The translations under genes and the position numbers were made by a program. Of a DNA stretch of 64,000 nt, positions 25,910-34,305 are shown piece by piece. The stretch's first letter is position 1; the number at the start of each line of letters is the position of its first letter. The DNA is from Terriglobia bacterium (GTDB lineage Bacteria; Acidobacteriota; Terriglobia; Bryobacterales; Bryobacteraceae): positions 35,685-99,684 of the forward strand of contig JAIQFS010000028.1 of the NCBI GenBank assembly GCA_020073145.1, written 5' to 3'. The notes below the pieces were generated by a model that saw only the letters and a list, made by a program, of their open reading frames with translations, was not told where the DNA came from and did not search any database.

Positions 25910-25925
25910 GTCCAATCAATAATTT
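25910..25925 (-). promoter_or_regulatory. nitrogen-island 16-mer element, copy 3
   Basis: On the minus strand this reads AAATTATTGATTGGAC, identical over 16 bases to the core of the elements before the truncated amt (34108-34123) and the PII gene (36237-36252). It lies 58 bp upstream of the small-TM/amt operon and points the right way. The downstream -10 is weaker here (GATTGT after 19 bases) than in the other two copies, so this copy may rely on an activator or use another hexamer. Confidence 0.6.
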
Positions 25926-25960
25926 TTATCGCCCAGATAGGCAGATATGCATACAAAACG

Positions 25961-25977
25961 CTTATTTCCGTAATAAG
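25961..25977. promoter_or_regulatory. inverted repeat between divergent amt and APC genes
   Basis: CTTATT-TCCGT-AATAAG is a perfect 6-bp dyad with a 5-base centre in the divergent region between the amt operon (minus) and the APC permease (plus, 26095). It is 36 bp from the shared 16-mer. The symmetry suggests a repressor or activator site for one or both genes. Confidence 0.4.
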
Positions 25978-26094
25978 AATTTTCCGTTTCACTTCTGCGG
26001 GGGTTGCCGTCACTATACGTAAATACAGCCGGACCACGATCGTCCTGCCGTTCAGGCCTCACCGAGGCCGCATCGATCATCAAGGAGAGACTCA

Positions 26095-27903
26095 ATGGCA
26101 GAGAATTCCGCACCCCAAATGCAACCCACGTTAGGGTTGACCGGCCTCACGATGAATGCAATGGCGCTGATTGCCCCCGGCGCCTTCCTGTGGCTGACCT
26201 TTGTGGCCCAAGGCACAGCAGGAAACACGGCGCCCGCGATGTGGATCGGCATCTTGTTCGCGGTGGCTTTATGCCTGGCCACGGCGGTCTGTTATGCCGA
26301 AATGGCGAAGCTGTACCCAGGAACCGGGAGTTCGTATTACTTTGCCGAACAGTCCTTCCTCAACCACGCCACGGCCTGGCCGTATGCGCGTATTTCCAAG
26401 TTCATCGTCGGGTGGGGCTCCCACCTGTACTACTGGATTTATCCCGGTGTCATGGTCGGGGTCATGGGAGTCATCTGCGGCTACCTGGTCGGAACGCTGT
26501 GGCCGAGCTTTATGAGCGCTTCCAATCCGGGGCCGATGTTCATGATGCTCTGCGCCGTAATCACTTCGTTCGGTGTAGCCTACATCGCGCACCGCGGAGT
26601 GAACGGGTCGACCTCAGTCAACATTGCGATCAACATCATTCAGATCAGCGCGCTGCTGGTCTTCTCGGTAATGGCGTTGGGCTACCGCATGAATCATCCC
26701 CCGGGGACCGAGGCATGGCAGTTTGACACATCGTCCGGAGACGCCTACACCTATGAGTTCGCGACCGAAAAGCAGACGGTGAACGGAACGACGGCCGACG
26801 TGATTTCGCGGGATGCCGCCGGTGTTCCCAAGCCCAAGCTGGATGCGGCGGGCAAGCCGGTTCCGTTCCATGTCGCCTATCCTGCGGCGGACGAAAAAGG
26901 GAACTTCCAGACGCATCCGACCGCCAGTTCGGTGGTAGGAATCCATAACTTCGGGTGGATGTTCGTCCAGGCGACCATCGCCATTCTGATTCTGGTCGGA
27001 TTCGAATCGGTCACCTCCATGGGAGGTGAGGCCAAAAACGCCAAGCGAGACATCCCCATTGCGGTCATCGTCTCGCTGCTGGTCCAGGGGGTGTTCTGTT
27101 ACCTGATCGAGTACTTCGCGGCGAATTACTTCCTCAATAGCGGGTATCCGATGACGACGGCAACGGGTTCGGCGGCGCCCATCGGCGACATGATGATCGT
27201 CGTGGGCAACGCCATTCTGGGCGCCGGTCACGGACGAACGTTCATGTTGATCGAGGCGTTCACGGTGTTCCTGGCGATCATCGGGACGACGCTTTCCTGC
27301 ATGAATACCGCGGCGCGCGTGACCTATGCCATGGGGAAGGATTCGGAACTGCCGGACCACCTGGGCACGCTGCACTCGGCCAACCTGACGCCGCACCGCG
27401 CCATCTGGCTGCTGGCCGCGATTTCGGCCGTGGTTGGCTGCCTGACGGTGTCCAATCTCTTCGGGGATGCCGGCGCCCTCACGGATGCGACCGTCAAAGC
27501 TTTGCCGCAAGGTTTCTGGTCGAGTGTGGGCTACATGTCACATGACGCCATGGCGGCTCTGCCCAATTCGCTGCTTACGGTGACGCTGGCCTCGAATTTC
27601 GGGACCTTCCTGCTGTATATGCTGAGCTGCTTCACGTGCATTGTGGCCTTCCACAATCATCCGCAGTACAGCTTCATCCGGCACATGGCCATTCCCGTAT
27701 TCGGGCTGCTGGCGAACCTGGCCTGCATGGCCTTCTACCTGATCGGGCCGTTCATGGGCTTCGGAACCAAGCTGGAACCGTTCACGGCGTTAGGGGTGGC
27801 GGCCGTCTGGCTGATCTACGGCGGTATCTACTTCGTCCGGTCGAATAAAGCGACAGGACGCACGACCATTGTCTCCGCCAAGACCAAAGCGGCGATGGGC
27901 TAA
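26095..27903 (+). CDS. APC-superfamily amino acid/polyamine permease
   Basis: 602 residues, ATG preceded by AAGGAGAG. About 12 TM helices. The N-terminal LGLTGLTMNAMALIAPGAFLW carries the unwound-helix glycine region of APC transporters, and GFESVTSMGGEAKNAKRDIPIAV is the conserved TM6-loop motif. An unusual hydrophilic insertion of ~80 residues (about 202-280: DTSSGDAYTYEF, VNGTTADVISRDAAGVPKPK) sits between TM helices and probably forms an extracytoplasmic domain. Imports an amino acid or amine; substrate unknown. The neighbouring ammonium transporter suggests nitrogen acquisition. A strong terminator follows. Confidence 0.88.
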   Translation: MAENSAPQMQPTLGLTGLTMNAMALIAPGAFLWLTFVAQGTAGNTAPAMWIGILFAVALCLATAVCYAEMAKLYPGTGSSYYFAEQSFLNHATAWPYARISKFIVGWGSHLYYWIYPGVMVGVMGVICGYLVGTLWPSFMSASNPGPMFMMLCAVITSFGVAYIAHRGVNGSTSVNIAINIIQISALLVFSVMALGYRMNHPPGTEAWQFDTSSGDAYTYEFATEKQTVNGTTADVISRDAAGVPKPKLDAAGKPVPFHVAYPAADEKGNFQTHPTASSVVGIHNFGWMFVQATIAILILVGFESVTSMGGEAKNAKRDIPIAVIVSLLVQGVFCYLIEYFAANYFLNSGYPMTTATGSAAPIGDMMIVVGNAILGAGHGRTFMLIEAFTVFLAIIGTTLSCMNTAARVTYAMGKDSELPDHLGTLHSANLTPHRAIWLLAAISAVVGCLTVSNLFGDAGALTDATVKALPQGFWSSVGYMSHDAMAALPNSLLTVTLASNFGTFLLYMLSCFTCIVAFHNHPQYSFIRHMAIPVFGLLANLACMAFYLIGPFMGFGTKLEPFTALGVAAVWLIYGGIYFVRSNKATGRTTIVSAKTKAAMG

Positions 27904-27923
27904 GAGGCATAGACAGACGCGAT

Positions 27924-27961
27924 CGGGCGGGCCGTAGTATATTGGCCCGCCCGCTTTTTTT
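27924..27961 (+). terminator. rho-independent terminator
   Basis: A perfect 10-bp stem CGGGCGGGCC / GGCCCGCCCG with a 10-base loop is followed by C and a run of seven T. It ends the APC permease transcript 21 bp after the stop codon. The last T bases touch the ribosome site region of the following phosphatase gene. Confidence 0.92.
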
Positions 27962-27973
27962 ATGGGAGACTCG

Positions 27974-28849
27974 ATGAGTAGCCATCGAGGGTTACTCTTC
28001 AATACCGTGGGAAGTGTTTCCGGCTTAAACCAGCCTCGGCCCGATGCCGGGCTGGACGTGGAATTCGCGCAGCTTTCCGATCCGGGTCGCATTCGTGGAC
28101 ACAACGAAGACTACCTCGGGCACATGGCACCAGAGACTCCGGCTCGGGCCCGCACGCACGGCTGGCTTTTCGCCGTCGCCGATGGAGTGGGAGGCCACGA
28201 TAAAGGCGAGGTAGCTTCACGCACGGCGATCGACACGGTGATGGCCGGGTTCGGGGGAGCCGTGGCGGGGGAGCCGCACGCCGGCTTACTCGAGCGTCTT
28301 CTGCAGTCGGCCAACCTGGAAGTTTACGAGGCCGGGCGTGGCGCCAGCCCGGGCGGAATCGCGATGGCGACCACGATGGTGGCGTGCGCGCTCCGCTACG
28401 ACCGCGCGGCCATCGCGCACGTCGGCGACTCGCGATGCTACCTGGTACGCGGAAACCGCGCCACGCTGCTGACGCGCGATCACACCGTGGTCAACGACCA
28501 GGTGCGCCTGGGCATTCTGTCCGCCGAGGAGGCCGCCCAATCCGAGAGACGCCACTTATTGAGCCGGTCTCTGGGGAACGACATGTTTGTAGGAGTGGAG
28601 ACCAGCGAGCACCAGATCTACGCCGGAGACGTGCTGCTGCTGTGTTCGGACGGCCTCCACGGCGCCATCGAAACGGGCGAGATCAGCTCTCTCATCGCGC
28701 GCTCATCCGATCTGGAGAGCGTCGCCGCCCAGTTTGTCGCGCTTGCCAATGAGCGTGACGGCAGCGACAATATAAGCGTCCAGTTGATCCGCGTTCTCGC
28801 AGTGGAACGCATCGGTATGTACCGCGGGAGACCGTACAAGCTTCGCTGA
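27974..28849 (+). CDS. PP2C-family protein serine/threonine phosphatase
   Basis: 291 residues from ATG 27974 (GGGAG 5 bases upstream); an ATG at 27962 lies in the terminator T-run and is less likely. PP2C metal motifs: RGHNEDYLG, FAVADGVGGHDKGEVAS, AHVGDSRCYLVRG, LLLCSDGLHG, and GSDNISVQLI. It removes phosphate from Ser/Thr and should counter the Hanks kinase encoded 24 bp downstream. Cytoplasmic, with a ~35-residue variable N-terminus. The kinase-phosphatase pairing is standard. Confidence 0.93.
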   Translation: MSSHRGLLFNTVGSVSGLNQPRPDAGLDVEFAQLSDPGRIRGHNEDYLGHMAPETPARARTHGWLFAVADGVGGHDKGEVASRTAIDTVMAGFGGAVAGEPHAGLLERLLQSANLEVYEAGRGASPGGIAMATTMVACALRYDRAAIAHVGDSRCYLVRGNRATLLTRDHTVVNDQVRLGILSAEEAAQSERRHLLSRSLGNDMFVGVETSEHQIYAGDVLLLCSDGLHGAIETGEISSLIARSSDLESVAAQFVALANERDGSDNISVQLIRVLAVERIGMYRGRPYKLR

Positions 28850-28872
28850 CCGTTCTGCTGGACTGCTCCTCC

Positions 28873-29841
28873 ATGAACTCGTTCCATCCCGGCGACCTGC
28901 TGGATCACTACCGCATTGAGAATCTGGTTGCCCGCAGCGGCATGGCTTCGATTTTCCGCGCCACCGACACGCGCACCGGCCAGACGGTGGCCCTCAAAAT
29001 CCCTCATCCCGAAATGGAAGCCGACGTCGTTCTCTATGACCGCTTCAAACGCGAGCAGGAGATCGGCGAGAAAATGGACCACCCGTATGTCATGAAAGTC
29101 ATGCCGAGTGAGGACCACAGCCAGGTCTACATGGTCATGGAGTGGGTGGAGGGCCGGCTGCTGCGCGAGGTCCTCATGAAGGAAAAGAAGCTTCCGGTGG
29201 AGCGCGCCACGGCGCTCATGCTGAAGACTTGCGATGCGCTCGATTACATTCACCAGCACGGCGTGGTTCACCGCGACCTGAAGCCGGAGAACATCATGGT
29301 GGACGATCAGGGCGGCATCAAGCTGATCGATTTCGGGATTGCCGGTCACGAAGGGTCGCGGCGCCTGACCTTCGCCAAGCTGTCGCAGTTGATGGGCACG
29401 CCGGACTATATCTCGCCGGAGCAGGTGAAAGGCAAGCGCGGCGACGGCCGCAGCGATATCTACGCCGCGGGCGTGATGTTTTATGAGATGCTCACCGGGA
29501 AGGTGCCGTTTCAGGGTCCCAACGCGTTCGCCATCATGAATGACCGGCTGTTGAATAACCCGATTCCGCCGCGCGAAATCGACCCCACGATTCCTCCCGA
29601 GCTGCAGGAGATCGTCTACCGCGCGTTGGAGCGAGATCCGAAGAACCGCTACGGGACGGCCCGCGAGTTCACCAAGGACCTGGAGCATCCCGAGCAGGTG
29701 GGCGTGGCCGATCGGGCGGAGCTTCGCGACTGGAAACAGCGCCGCACCGGGTGGGCGCGCCGGATCGCGTTCTATCTCATGCTGGCGCTGATTCCGGTGG
29801 TGATCTTCGGCCTATTGCTGTGGGTGGCGCGCCACACGTAA
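28873..29841 (+). CDS. Hanks-type serine/threonine protein kinase, C-terminal membrane anchor
   Basis: 322 residues. Kinase domain ~10-275: a loose glycine loop VARSGMASIFRA, catalytic Lys in VALKIPHPEME, HRDLKPENIMVDD (catalytic loop), LIDFGIAG (DFG), and GTPDYISPEQVKGKRGDGRSDIYAAGVMFYEML. One TM helix at ~298-317 ends the protein with only a short tail, so there is no extracellular sensor domain. The glycine loop lacks the full GxGxxG. Together with the PP2C it forms a signalling pair; targets are unknown. Confidence 0.93.
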   Translation: MNSFHPGDLLDHYRIENLVARSGMASIFRATDTRTGQTVALKIPHPEMEADVVLYDRFKREQEIGEKMDHPYVMKVMPSEDHSQVYMVMEWVEGRLLREVLMKEKKLPVERATALMLKTCDALDYIHQHGVVHRDLKPENIMVDDQGGIKLIDFGIAGHEGSRRLTFAKLSQLMGTPDYISPEQVKGKRGDGRSDIYAAGVMFYEMLTGKVPFQGPNAFAIMNDRLLNNPIPPREIDPTIPPELQEIVYRALERDPKNRYGTAREFTKDLEHPEQVGVADRAELRDWKQRRTGWARRIAFYLMLALIPVVIFGLLLWVARHT

Positions 29842-29853
29842 GGCGGCGGCTGG

Positions 29854-31254
29854 TTACGCAATCTGAACTTCCACGCGAAAGCAGGATCCGGCAGCTTGCG
29901 GTTCGAATTTCAGATCTCCTCCGTAGCTCCGGAGCATCGCGCGCGAAACGTAGAGGCCCAAACCGGTGCCGTAGGATCCCGGCTGGAACGGTTCGAACAG
30001 GCGGCTGGTATCCGCGATTCCCGGACCGGTGTCTCTGAAACGCACCACGACCTTGTTCTCATCCTGCGAGACGCTGACGAGAAGCTCGCGCTGGGCGCCG
30101 TTCTGGACGGCCCGGTGACCGTTTTTCGCAAGATTGAGGAACGCCTGGAGGAGTCCATGGCGTTCGGCCAGGACGCTAGGCAATTCCGGAGGTACCTGCC
30201 ACACCACGGCTCCGTCGATTTCGTGCCAGTCGGGCTCGATGACAATGCGGAGGTCATCGAGGACTTCGCGCAAGGCCACGGCCTCGACCGAATCCTGCAC
30301 CCTACCCTGCAACTCGGAAGAGGCGATCTGCTCGAGACCGCCGACCAGAGTGGCCAGGCCGCGAAAATCCACGTCTTGGGCGATGGGAGGTTTCTTCCCG
30401 AGATTGGAGCAGACTACGGAGATGGCGCTGCACAAATTCCGGACTTCATGAGAAACGGCGGCAGCCGCAATCCGGTTGGCTTTCATGAGTTGCTGGAGTC
30501 CGTGCTCCTCCCGGTCCCGCATCTCTTCGGAGGAGTCGACCACGATGGCCGCCAAGCGCGGGCCCTGGGGGGTCACATAGGACGAGAACCAAGTGTGGGC
30601 CAGGAAGATATTGCCGTCCGCCCGCCGGCCCTGGCACTGTGCGGCGGTTCGAAAGCCCTCCAATCCGCCCTGGACCTTCAACGCATCGGTGAGCAGGGGA
30701 ATGAAGTCGCCAATCTTGCGCCCCTGGAGAGATTGCCCGTCTGGAATCGCGAGTAGGGCGTTCGCGGCGTGATTGGCAGCCAACACGACGCCCCCGCGGT
30801 CCGCCGTGAAAATCGCTGCCGGGCTGCTCTCCACCAGGATCTCCAACTGCTCCTCCAGCTCATGGCGCAGGTCCTGTTCCCGGCGAATCCGGTTGAGGTG
30901 ATCGACTACGAGCTCCCGATTCCGGATCAGAGCGGTGACAAACAGTCCGGAGAGCGTGTACGCCAGGAAGGCGAAGGCAAACCGGAGCACGGTTTCCAAC
31001 GGAGGGCTGGGGAGATCGAACTGGGAGCGCAAGGCGGAACAGCCGAGCGCGAGCGCCGCGGTCTGCCATGGGGAAAGCACGGTGGCTCCCATCATCATGG
31101 GAAGAATGTAGAGGAGTCCCAAAGAGGCCCGGGCTCCAATGGCCCAGTCGGAAAGGGCGATCACGGCGATCATGGCGGCGGTGGTCGATAGAGCCTGGGC
31201 CTTATCCGCCTTGAGAAAGAAGCCGGTCACATTATCAAGATAGATGGCTGGCAT
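29854..31254 (-). CDS. membrane sensor histidine kinase with PAS domain
   Basis: 466 residues from ATG 31254; a longer frame covers the neighbour. N-terminal TM helices (~25-110, about three to four, MASE-like), a PAS domain (~137-250: LVESSPAAIFTADRGGVVLAANHAANALL), and a histidine-kinase core with phospho-acceptor H269 in AAAAVSHEVRNLCSAI. The ATPase has LNLAKNGHRAV (N box), RFRDTGPGIADTSRLFEPF and GSYGTGLGLYV. No response regulator is adjacent; the NarL-type regulator at 23.6 kb is a candidate partner, but NarL partners usually have HisKA_3 kinases, so this is doubtful. Converges with the kinase gene. Confidence 0.9.
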   Translation of the reverse strand: MPAIYLDNVTGFFLKADKAQALSTTAAMIAVIALSDWAIGARASLGLLYILPMMMGATVLSPWQTAALALGCSALRSQFDLPSPPLETVLRFAFAFLAYTLSGLFVTALIRNRELVVDHLNRIRREQDLRHELEEQLEILVESSPAAIFTADRGGVVLAANHAANALLAIPDGQSLQGRKIGDFIPLLTDALKVQGGLEGFRTAAQCQGRRADGNIFLAHTWFSSYVTPQGPRLAAIVVDSSEEMRDREEHGLQQLMKANRIAAAAVSHEVRNLCSAISVVCSNLGKKPPIAQDVDFRGLATLVGGLEQIASSELQGRVQDSVEAVALREVLDDLRIVIEPDWHEIDGAVVWQVPPELPSVLAERHGLLQAFLNLAKNGHRAVQNGAQRELLVSVSQDENKVVVRFRDTGPGIADTSRLFEPFQPGSYGTGLGLYVSRAMLRSYGGDLKFEPQAAGSCFRVEVQIA

Positions 31255-31298
31255 GTCGTGCAGCAAGAAGGAGCCCGGGGCCGTGGCAATCCCGCCGC

Positions 31299-33530
31299 TC
31301 AGCTTCGGCGCAGTTCCCGTTCGAGGTCGGCGAGCACGTCCTGCAGGCGCTCGGTGCCCAGGTCCTTCTCCAGGCGTCGCAGGGCTACGCCGACCACGTC
31401 GCGATGATGCAATTTGGAGCCGAAGTCCTGCTGCAGGCGCAGCCAGAGATCGTGCGCCCGGTCCAGGTCTCCCGGCCAAAGACGAGGCGGGTGAGGTCCG
31501 AGGTTGACGTACACCGACGGCCGCCCCTGGGCGATGATCTCCAGCGAGAAAGGATGACGCGGCTCGGGCATGTTCTCCCAAGCCAAGCCGATGCGCCGCG
31601 CGAGCTCCTCGGAATCCATTTGGGCCGAAACGCCGGTGACCAGGCGCGAGGCCTGCACTTTCGTCGCGGTCTGCACCATGGCGTCGAAGGGATCGACGCC
31701 GGGAATCACCAGCAGGTCCACCGTCTTTCCGGCTTTTTCCGCCATGGTGACCACGCCGGTCAGCAGTTGGCGCTCGTAGTCGGAAAAGAGCTGCTGGTCG
31801 GAGAGCTCGTACTCGGCGGCGCCGGTGGAGACAGGCCGAACGGTCATCACCACGATGTCATGCCGCCGGAGGTTGGTTTTCTCGAGCACACTGTGCAGGT
31901 GGGTCATGCGGCCGTAGTCGCGGACGGCCACCAGCACGCAACCGGGCCGCGCGTGAATGCTCCCCGCGGTCACGTCCGGGCGCATGTCGAGGTTGAACTC
32001 CTCGAGGCCTGCCTTCTTGGCGTCCACTTTCCTCTTGTTGATCACTTCAGAGATGGTGAACGTCAAAAAGAGTCCGATGGTGAAACTGACTCCGTAGATG
32101 GTCGCGATCTGCTTGGTGAAGAGGTTGGCAATGGCCACCAAGCCCAGGACCATGGTGGTCACGATCAGACCGACGGGAATCTCCACTTTTCCGATGTGGA
32201 AGTTGATGGGAGTCTTGTATTCCTGGTCGTGCCGCTTGAACCGCAGCACCAGCACGCCCAGGGACTTCAAGAAGAAGCTCCAGACGACGCCGAAGGCGTA
32301 CGCCTCGCCGAGCAGGTTGACGTCGCCGCCGCTCATGGCGATGGTGGCCAATTGCATCAGGGTGATGAGGTTAATGATGCGGGACGTAGTGCCGTAGCGT
32401 TTGTGGGGCCTCCGGAACCAATCGAGCAGGACGCGGTCTTCCGCCAGCCGGTTCATCACGCCGTTGGCGCCGATCATGGACGTGTTCACGGCCCCGGAGA
32501 GGATGAGCACGCCGACGATCACGACAAAGACATGGAACAGGAGGCGCAGCACCGCGGGTCCGGCCAAGTAGCCCGTCAGTCCACCGAGGAGGTTGTCCAC
32601 ATACTGGCCGCGCACCGAATCGGGAATGATCATGCCGGCAAAGAGCGTAATCACGCCGGTGCAGAACACCGCATAGAGGCAAACGATGTTCCCGGTGTAC
32701 TTGAGGTTCTTCAGCTTGGGATACGCGATTTCGCGGTAGACCTGGGCCAGGGTTTCGAAACCGCTCATCGACAGCAGCGAGTGTCCGAAGGCCACGATGA
32801 TGGCGATGGTTCCGATCTGAGGCCAGATGGTACCCCGGAACCAGCCAAGCGCATCCTGGCTGAACTGCAGATTGCGGGGCAACGGCGCGGGTGGCAACTG
32901 GACGTTGCCGCGCAGCAGCAGCGTCAGCGGGCACCAGATCAGAAACGCGACCACCATGACCGTGGTGATCTGCATGATGCGGAGAGCCTTGCCGCTGGAC
33001 TCGTGAATGCCCTTGATATTGTTCCACCAGAAATACAGGGTGACTGCGATGCCAAAAAAGGCTGAAAACAGATTCGTGCTGATCTGGTTGCCGATGTGGG
33101 CGAGGCCGGAGAGTTCATTGAGCAAGTGACCGAGGTACTGGCCGGCGCTAACCACGCTGATCGGTCCGGTCAGAATGTAGTCGAAGATCAGGGCCGAAAC
33201 CGACAGGCGGGCCATGAAGTGATTCATGGCGTCGCGCACCACCACGTACACACCGCCGCGCACGAACATGCTGCAGGATTCCAGGTAGACGGAACGGACC
33301 GCGAAGCTGAAGAGCATGACGCCCAGGATGAACCAGGGAGCGCTCTTGCCAATGGCATGTTCCGCGATGCCGCCGGCGTAGAAGGCGGAGGAAGCCAGAT
33401 CGCTCAACACGACGGCCGCCGCGCGCCAGAAGGAGATAAACGAAAGAGCGACGGTTGTTGCTACGACTACCTTGGCCGTGGACGACCGTTCCGCCTGCGA
33501 GAGAGTCCCTGATTTCACCATCTTGTCCAT
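31299..33530 (-). CDS. APC-superfamily permease with C-terminal cytoplasmic (USP-like) domain
   Basis: 743 residues. About 12 TM helices in the first ~510 residues (VVVATTVALSFISFWRAAAVVLSD, FDYILTGPISVVSAGQYLGHLL, SMSGFETLAQVYREIAYPKLKN). The last ~220 residues form a soluble alpha/beta region (GCVLVAVRDYGRMTHLHSVLEKTNLRRHDIVVMTVRP, TVDLLVIPGVDPFDAMVQ), like the universal-stress-like tail of some APC and KUP-type transporters. This tail may bind a nucleotide to regulate transport. Substrate unknown. 44 bp upstream of the histidine kinase on the same strand, so probably one operon. Confidence 0.85.
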   Translation of the reverse strand: MDKMVKSGTLSQAERSSTAKVVVATTVALSFISFWRAAAVVLSDLASSAFYAGGIAEHAIGKSAPWFILGVMLFSFAVRSVYLESCSMFVRGGVYVVVRDAMNHFMARLSVSALIFDYILTGPISVVSAGQYLGHLLNELSGLAHIGNQISTNLFSAFFGIAVTLYFWWNNIKGIHESSGKALRIMQITTVMVVAFLIWCPLTLLLRGNVQLPPAPLPRNLQFSQDALGWFRGTIWPQIGTIAIIVAFGHSLLSMSGFETLAQVYREIAYPKLKNLKYTGNIVCLYAVFCTGVITLFAGMIIPDSVRGQYVDNLLGGLTGYLAGPAVLRLLFHVFVVIVGVLILSGAVNTSMIGANGVMNRLAEDRVLLDWFRRPHKRYGTTSRIINLITLMQLATIAMSGGDVNLLGEAYAFGVVWSFFLKSLGVLVLRFKRHDQEYKTPINFHIGKVEIPVGLIVTTMVLGLVAIANLFTKQIATIYGVSFTIGLFLTFTISEVINKRKVDAKKAGLEEFNLDMRPDVTAGSIHARPGCVLVAVRDYGRMTHLHSVLEKTNLRRHDIVVMTVRPVSTGAAEYELSDQQLFSDYERQLLTGVVTMAEKAGKTVDLLVIPGVDPFDAMVQTATKVQASRLVTGVSAQMDSEELARRIGLAWENMPEPRHPFSLEIIAQGRPSVYVNLGPHPPRLWPGDLDRAHDLWLRLQQDFGSKLHHRDVVGVALRRLEKDLGTERLQDVLADLERELRRS

Positions 33531-33620
33531 TTCAGTAAGTTGGTCGGCACGGACCAGCAGTCAAATTTTGAACGAGACCCGCGACGGCCTCTCCTTTTGC
33601 GCTTACATGGCGCACGGGAC

Positions 33621-33845
33621 TTACTGCCGGCCGAGACTTCGCGCGGAACTTCCGGCAGTGGAAGTTTTCGCGTGCTTCAGGATCTCGGGCTTTCCCCGGC
33701 GTTCCACTTCAGCAACGATCTCGCGGAGGCGTTCGTCATGCAGATCGGGAAAGGCCTCTGACAGCCACAGGTAGTAACGGGCGGCACTCTCCAGGTCCTG
33801 GTCACTCATCTGGCTCCACTTTTGTGACCAGTCCTTGCGCTGCAT
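33621..33845 (-). CDS. small conserved protein of unknown function
   Basis: 74 residues, MQRKDWSQKWSQMSDQDLES then ARYYLWLSEAFPDLHDERLREIVAEVERRGK. Composition is helical, acidic-basic and lacks TM or signal features. The reading looks real because of its regular amphipathic helices and a well-formed promoter directly upstream. The predicted transcript start nearly coincides with the ATG, so it may be leaderless. No function recognised; an inner ATG (M13) is an alternative start. Confidence 0.6.
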   Translation of the reverse strand: MQRKDWSQKWSQMSDQDLESAARYYLWLSEAFPDLHDERLREIVAEVERRGKPEILKHAKTSTAGSSARSLGRQ

Positions 33846-33852
33846 TGGATTA

Positions 33853-33880
33853 ATTGTAGCGGGAGTATCCAGCTAGTCAA
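33853..33880 (-). promoter_or_regulatory. sigma-70-type promoter of the small gene
   Basis: On the minus strand TTGACT (33880-33875) and TACAAT (33858-33853) are separated by 16 bases. The expected transcript start is about 7 bases on, at or within a base or two of the ATG at 33845, with no room for a ribosome site. Confidence 0.6.
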
Positions 33881-34068
33881 CTACTAAACGATGTCCCGCC
33901 GGCGAGACCTTCTTTAGATAGCTAGAGGAAGATCTTAAGATAGGTTCTAGGTACTGAAAGATAGTCTTACCGGAGCTTGATGACTCGGTCGCCAAGAAAC
34001 AGCTCCTGCGTCTATCCCTTTTCGTGAGACCGGCGGCACGCGGTTTCGTGCGGTCATCCAACCCATCT

Positions 34069-34147
34069 TTCGGTCAAGAAAATCCGAAATCCTTTAAACC
34101 GAAATCGAAATTATTGATTGGACGGCTTTTCCGATTGCCGGTAGACT
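34069..34147 (+). promoter_or_regulatory. duplicated nitrogen element and promoter, copy 1
   Basis: A 55-base block (34069-34123) matches 36198-36252 at 47 positions without a gap. It ends in TTGGAC (34118-34123), taken as -35, followed by an 18-base spacer and TAGACT (34142-34147), taken as -10. The spacer sequences differ between copies while the hexamers agree, which points to function. The transcript would have a ~150-base leader before the truncated amt. The conserved AT-rich block upstream looks like an activator-binding site. Confidence 0.75.
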
Positions 34148-34305
34148 TCGATTTCAGCCCTCATCTGCCGCTTGCCCCGTCTCGCCGGTTGCAGTTGGCT
34201 ACCGGTCCCGATCCTTGAGCAGACGCACGCAAGGATCCACAGGCCGATTTATTGGACGCTGACAAACGGCATAACCCATTTCCGAAAAACAGGAGTGAGG
34301 CGCTT

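Larger units (their letters stand above)
33846..34305. other. 460-bp divergent intergenic region
   Basis: Holds the promoter of the small minus gene (33853-33880), the duplicated nitrogen element and promoter (34069-34147), and a hairpin in the amt leader at 34210-34237 (GATCCTTG / CAAGGATC, 8 bp, 12-base loop). The region is AT-rich compared with flanking genes. Short reading frames here lack support. Confidence 0.6.

Noticed and set aside
25849..26037. Minus-strand frame of 62 codons in the amt/APC divergent gap
   Set aside because: It spans the shared 16-mer and the dyad, has no ribosome site and shows no family features.
31404..33065. Long plus-strand open frame (553 codons) opposite the APC permease
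   Set aside because: It is antisense to a clear transporter gene, is full of His, Asp, Gln and Gly without domain logic, and is explained by codon bias of the real gene in a GC-rich genome.
34102..34147. Sigma-54 (-24/-12) promoter in the nitrogen element
   Set aside because: GG and GC doublets near TTGGAC are 13 or 17 bases apart instead of 12, and the second copy lacks the GC doublet. A sigma-70-type reading fits both copies.
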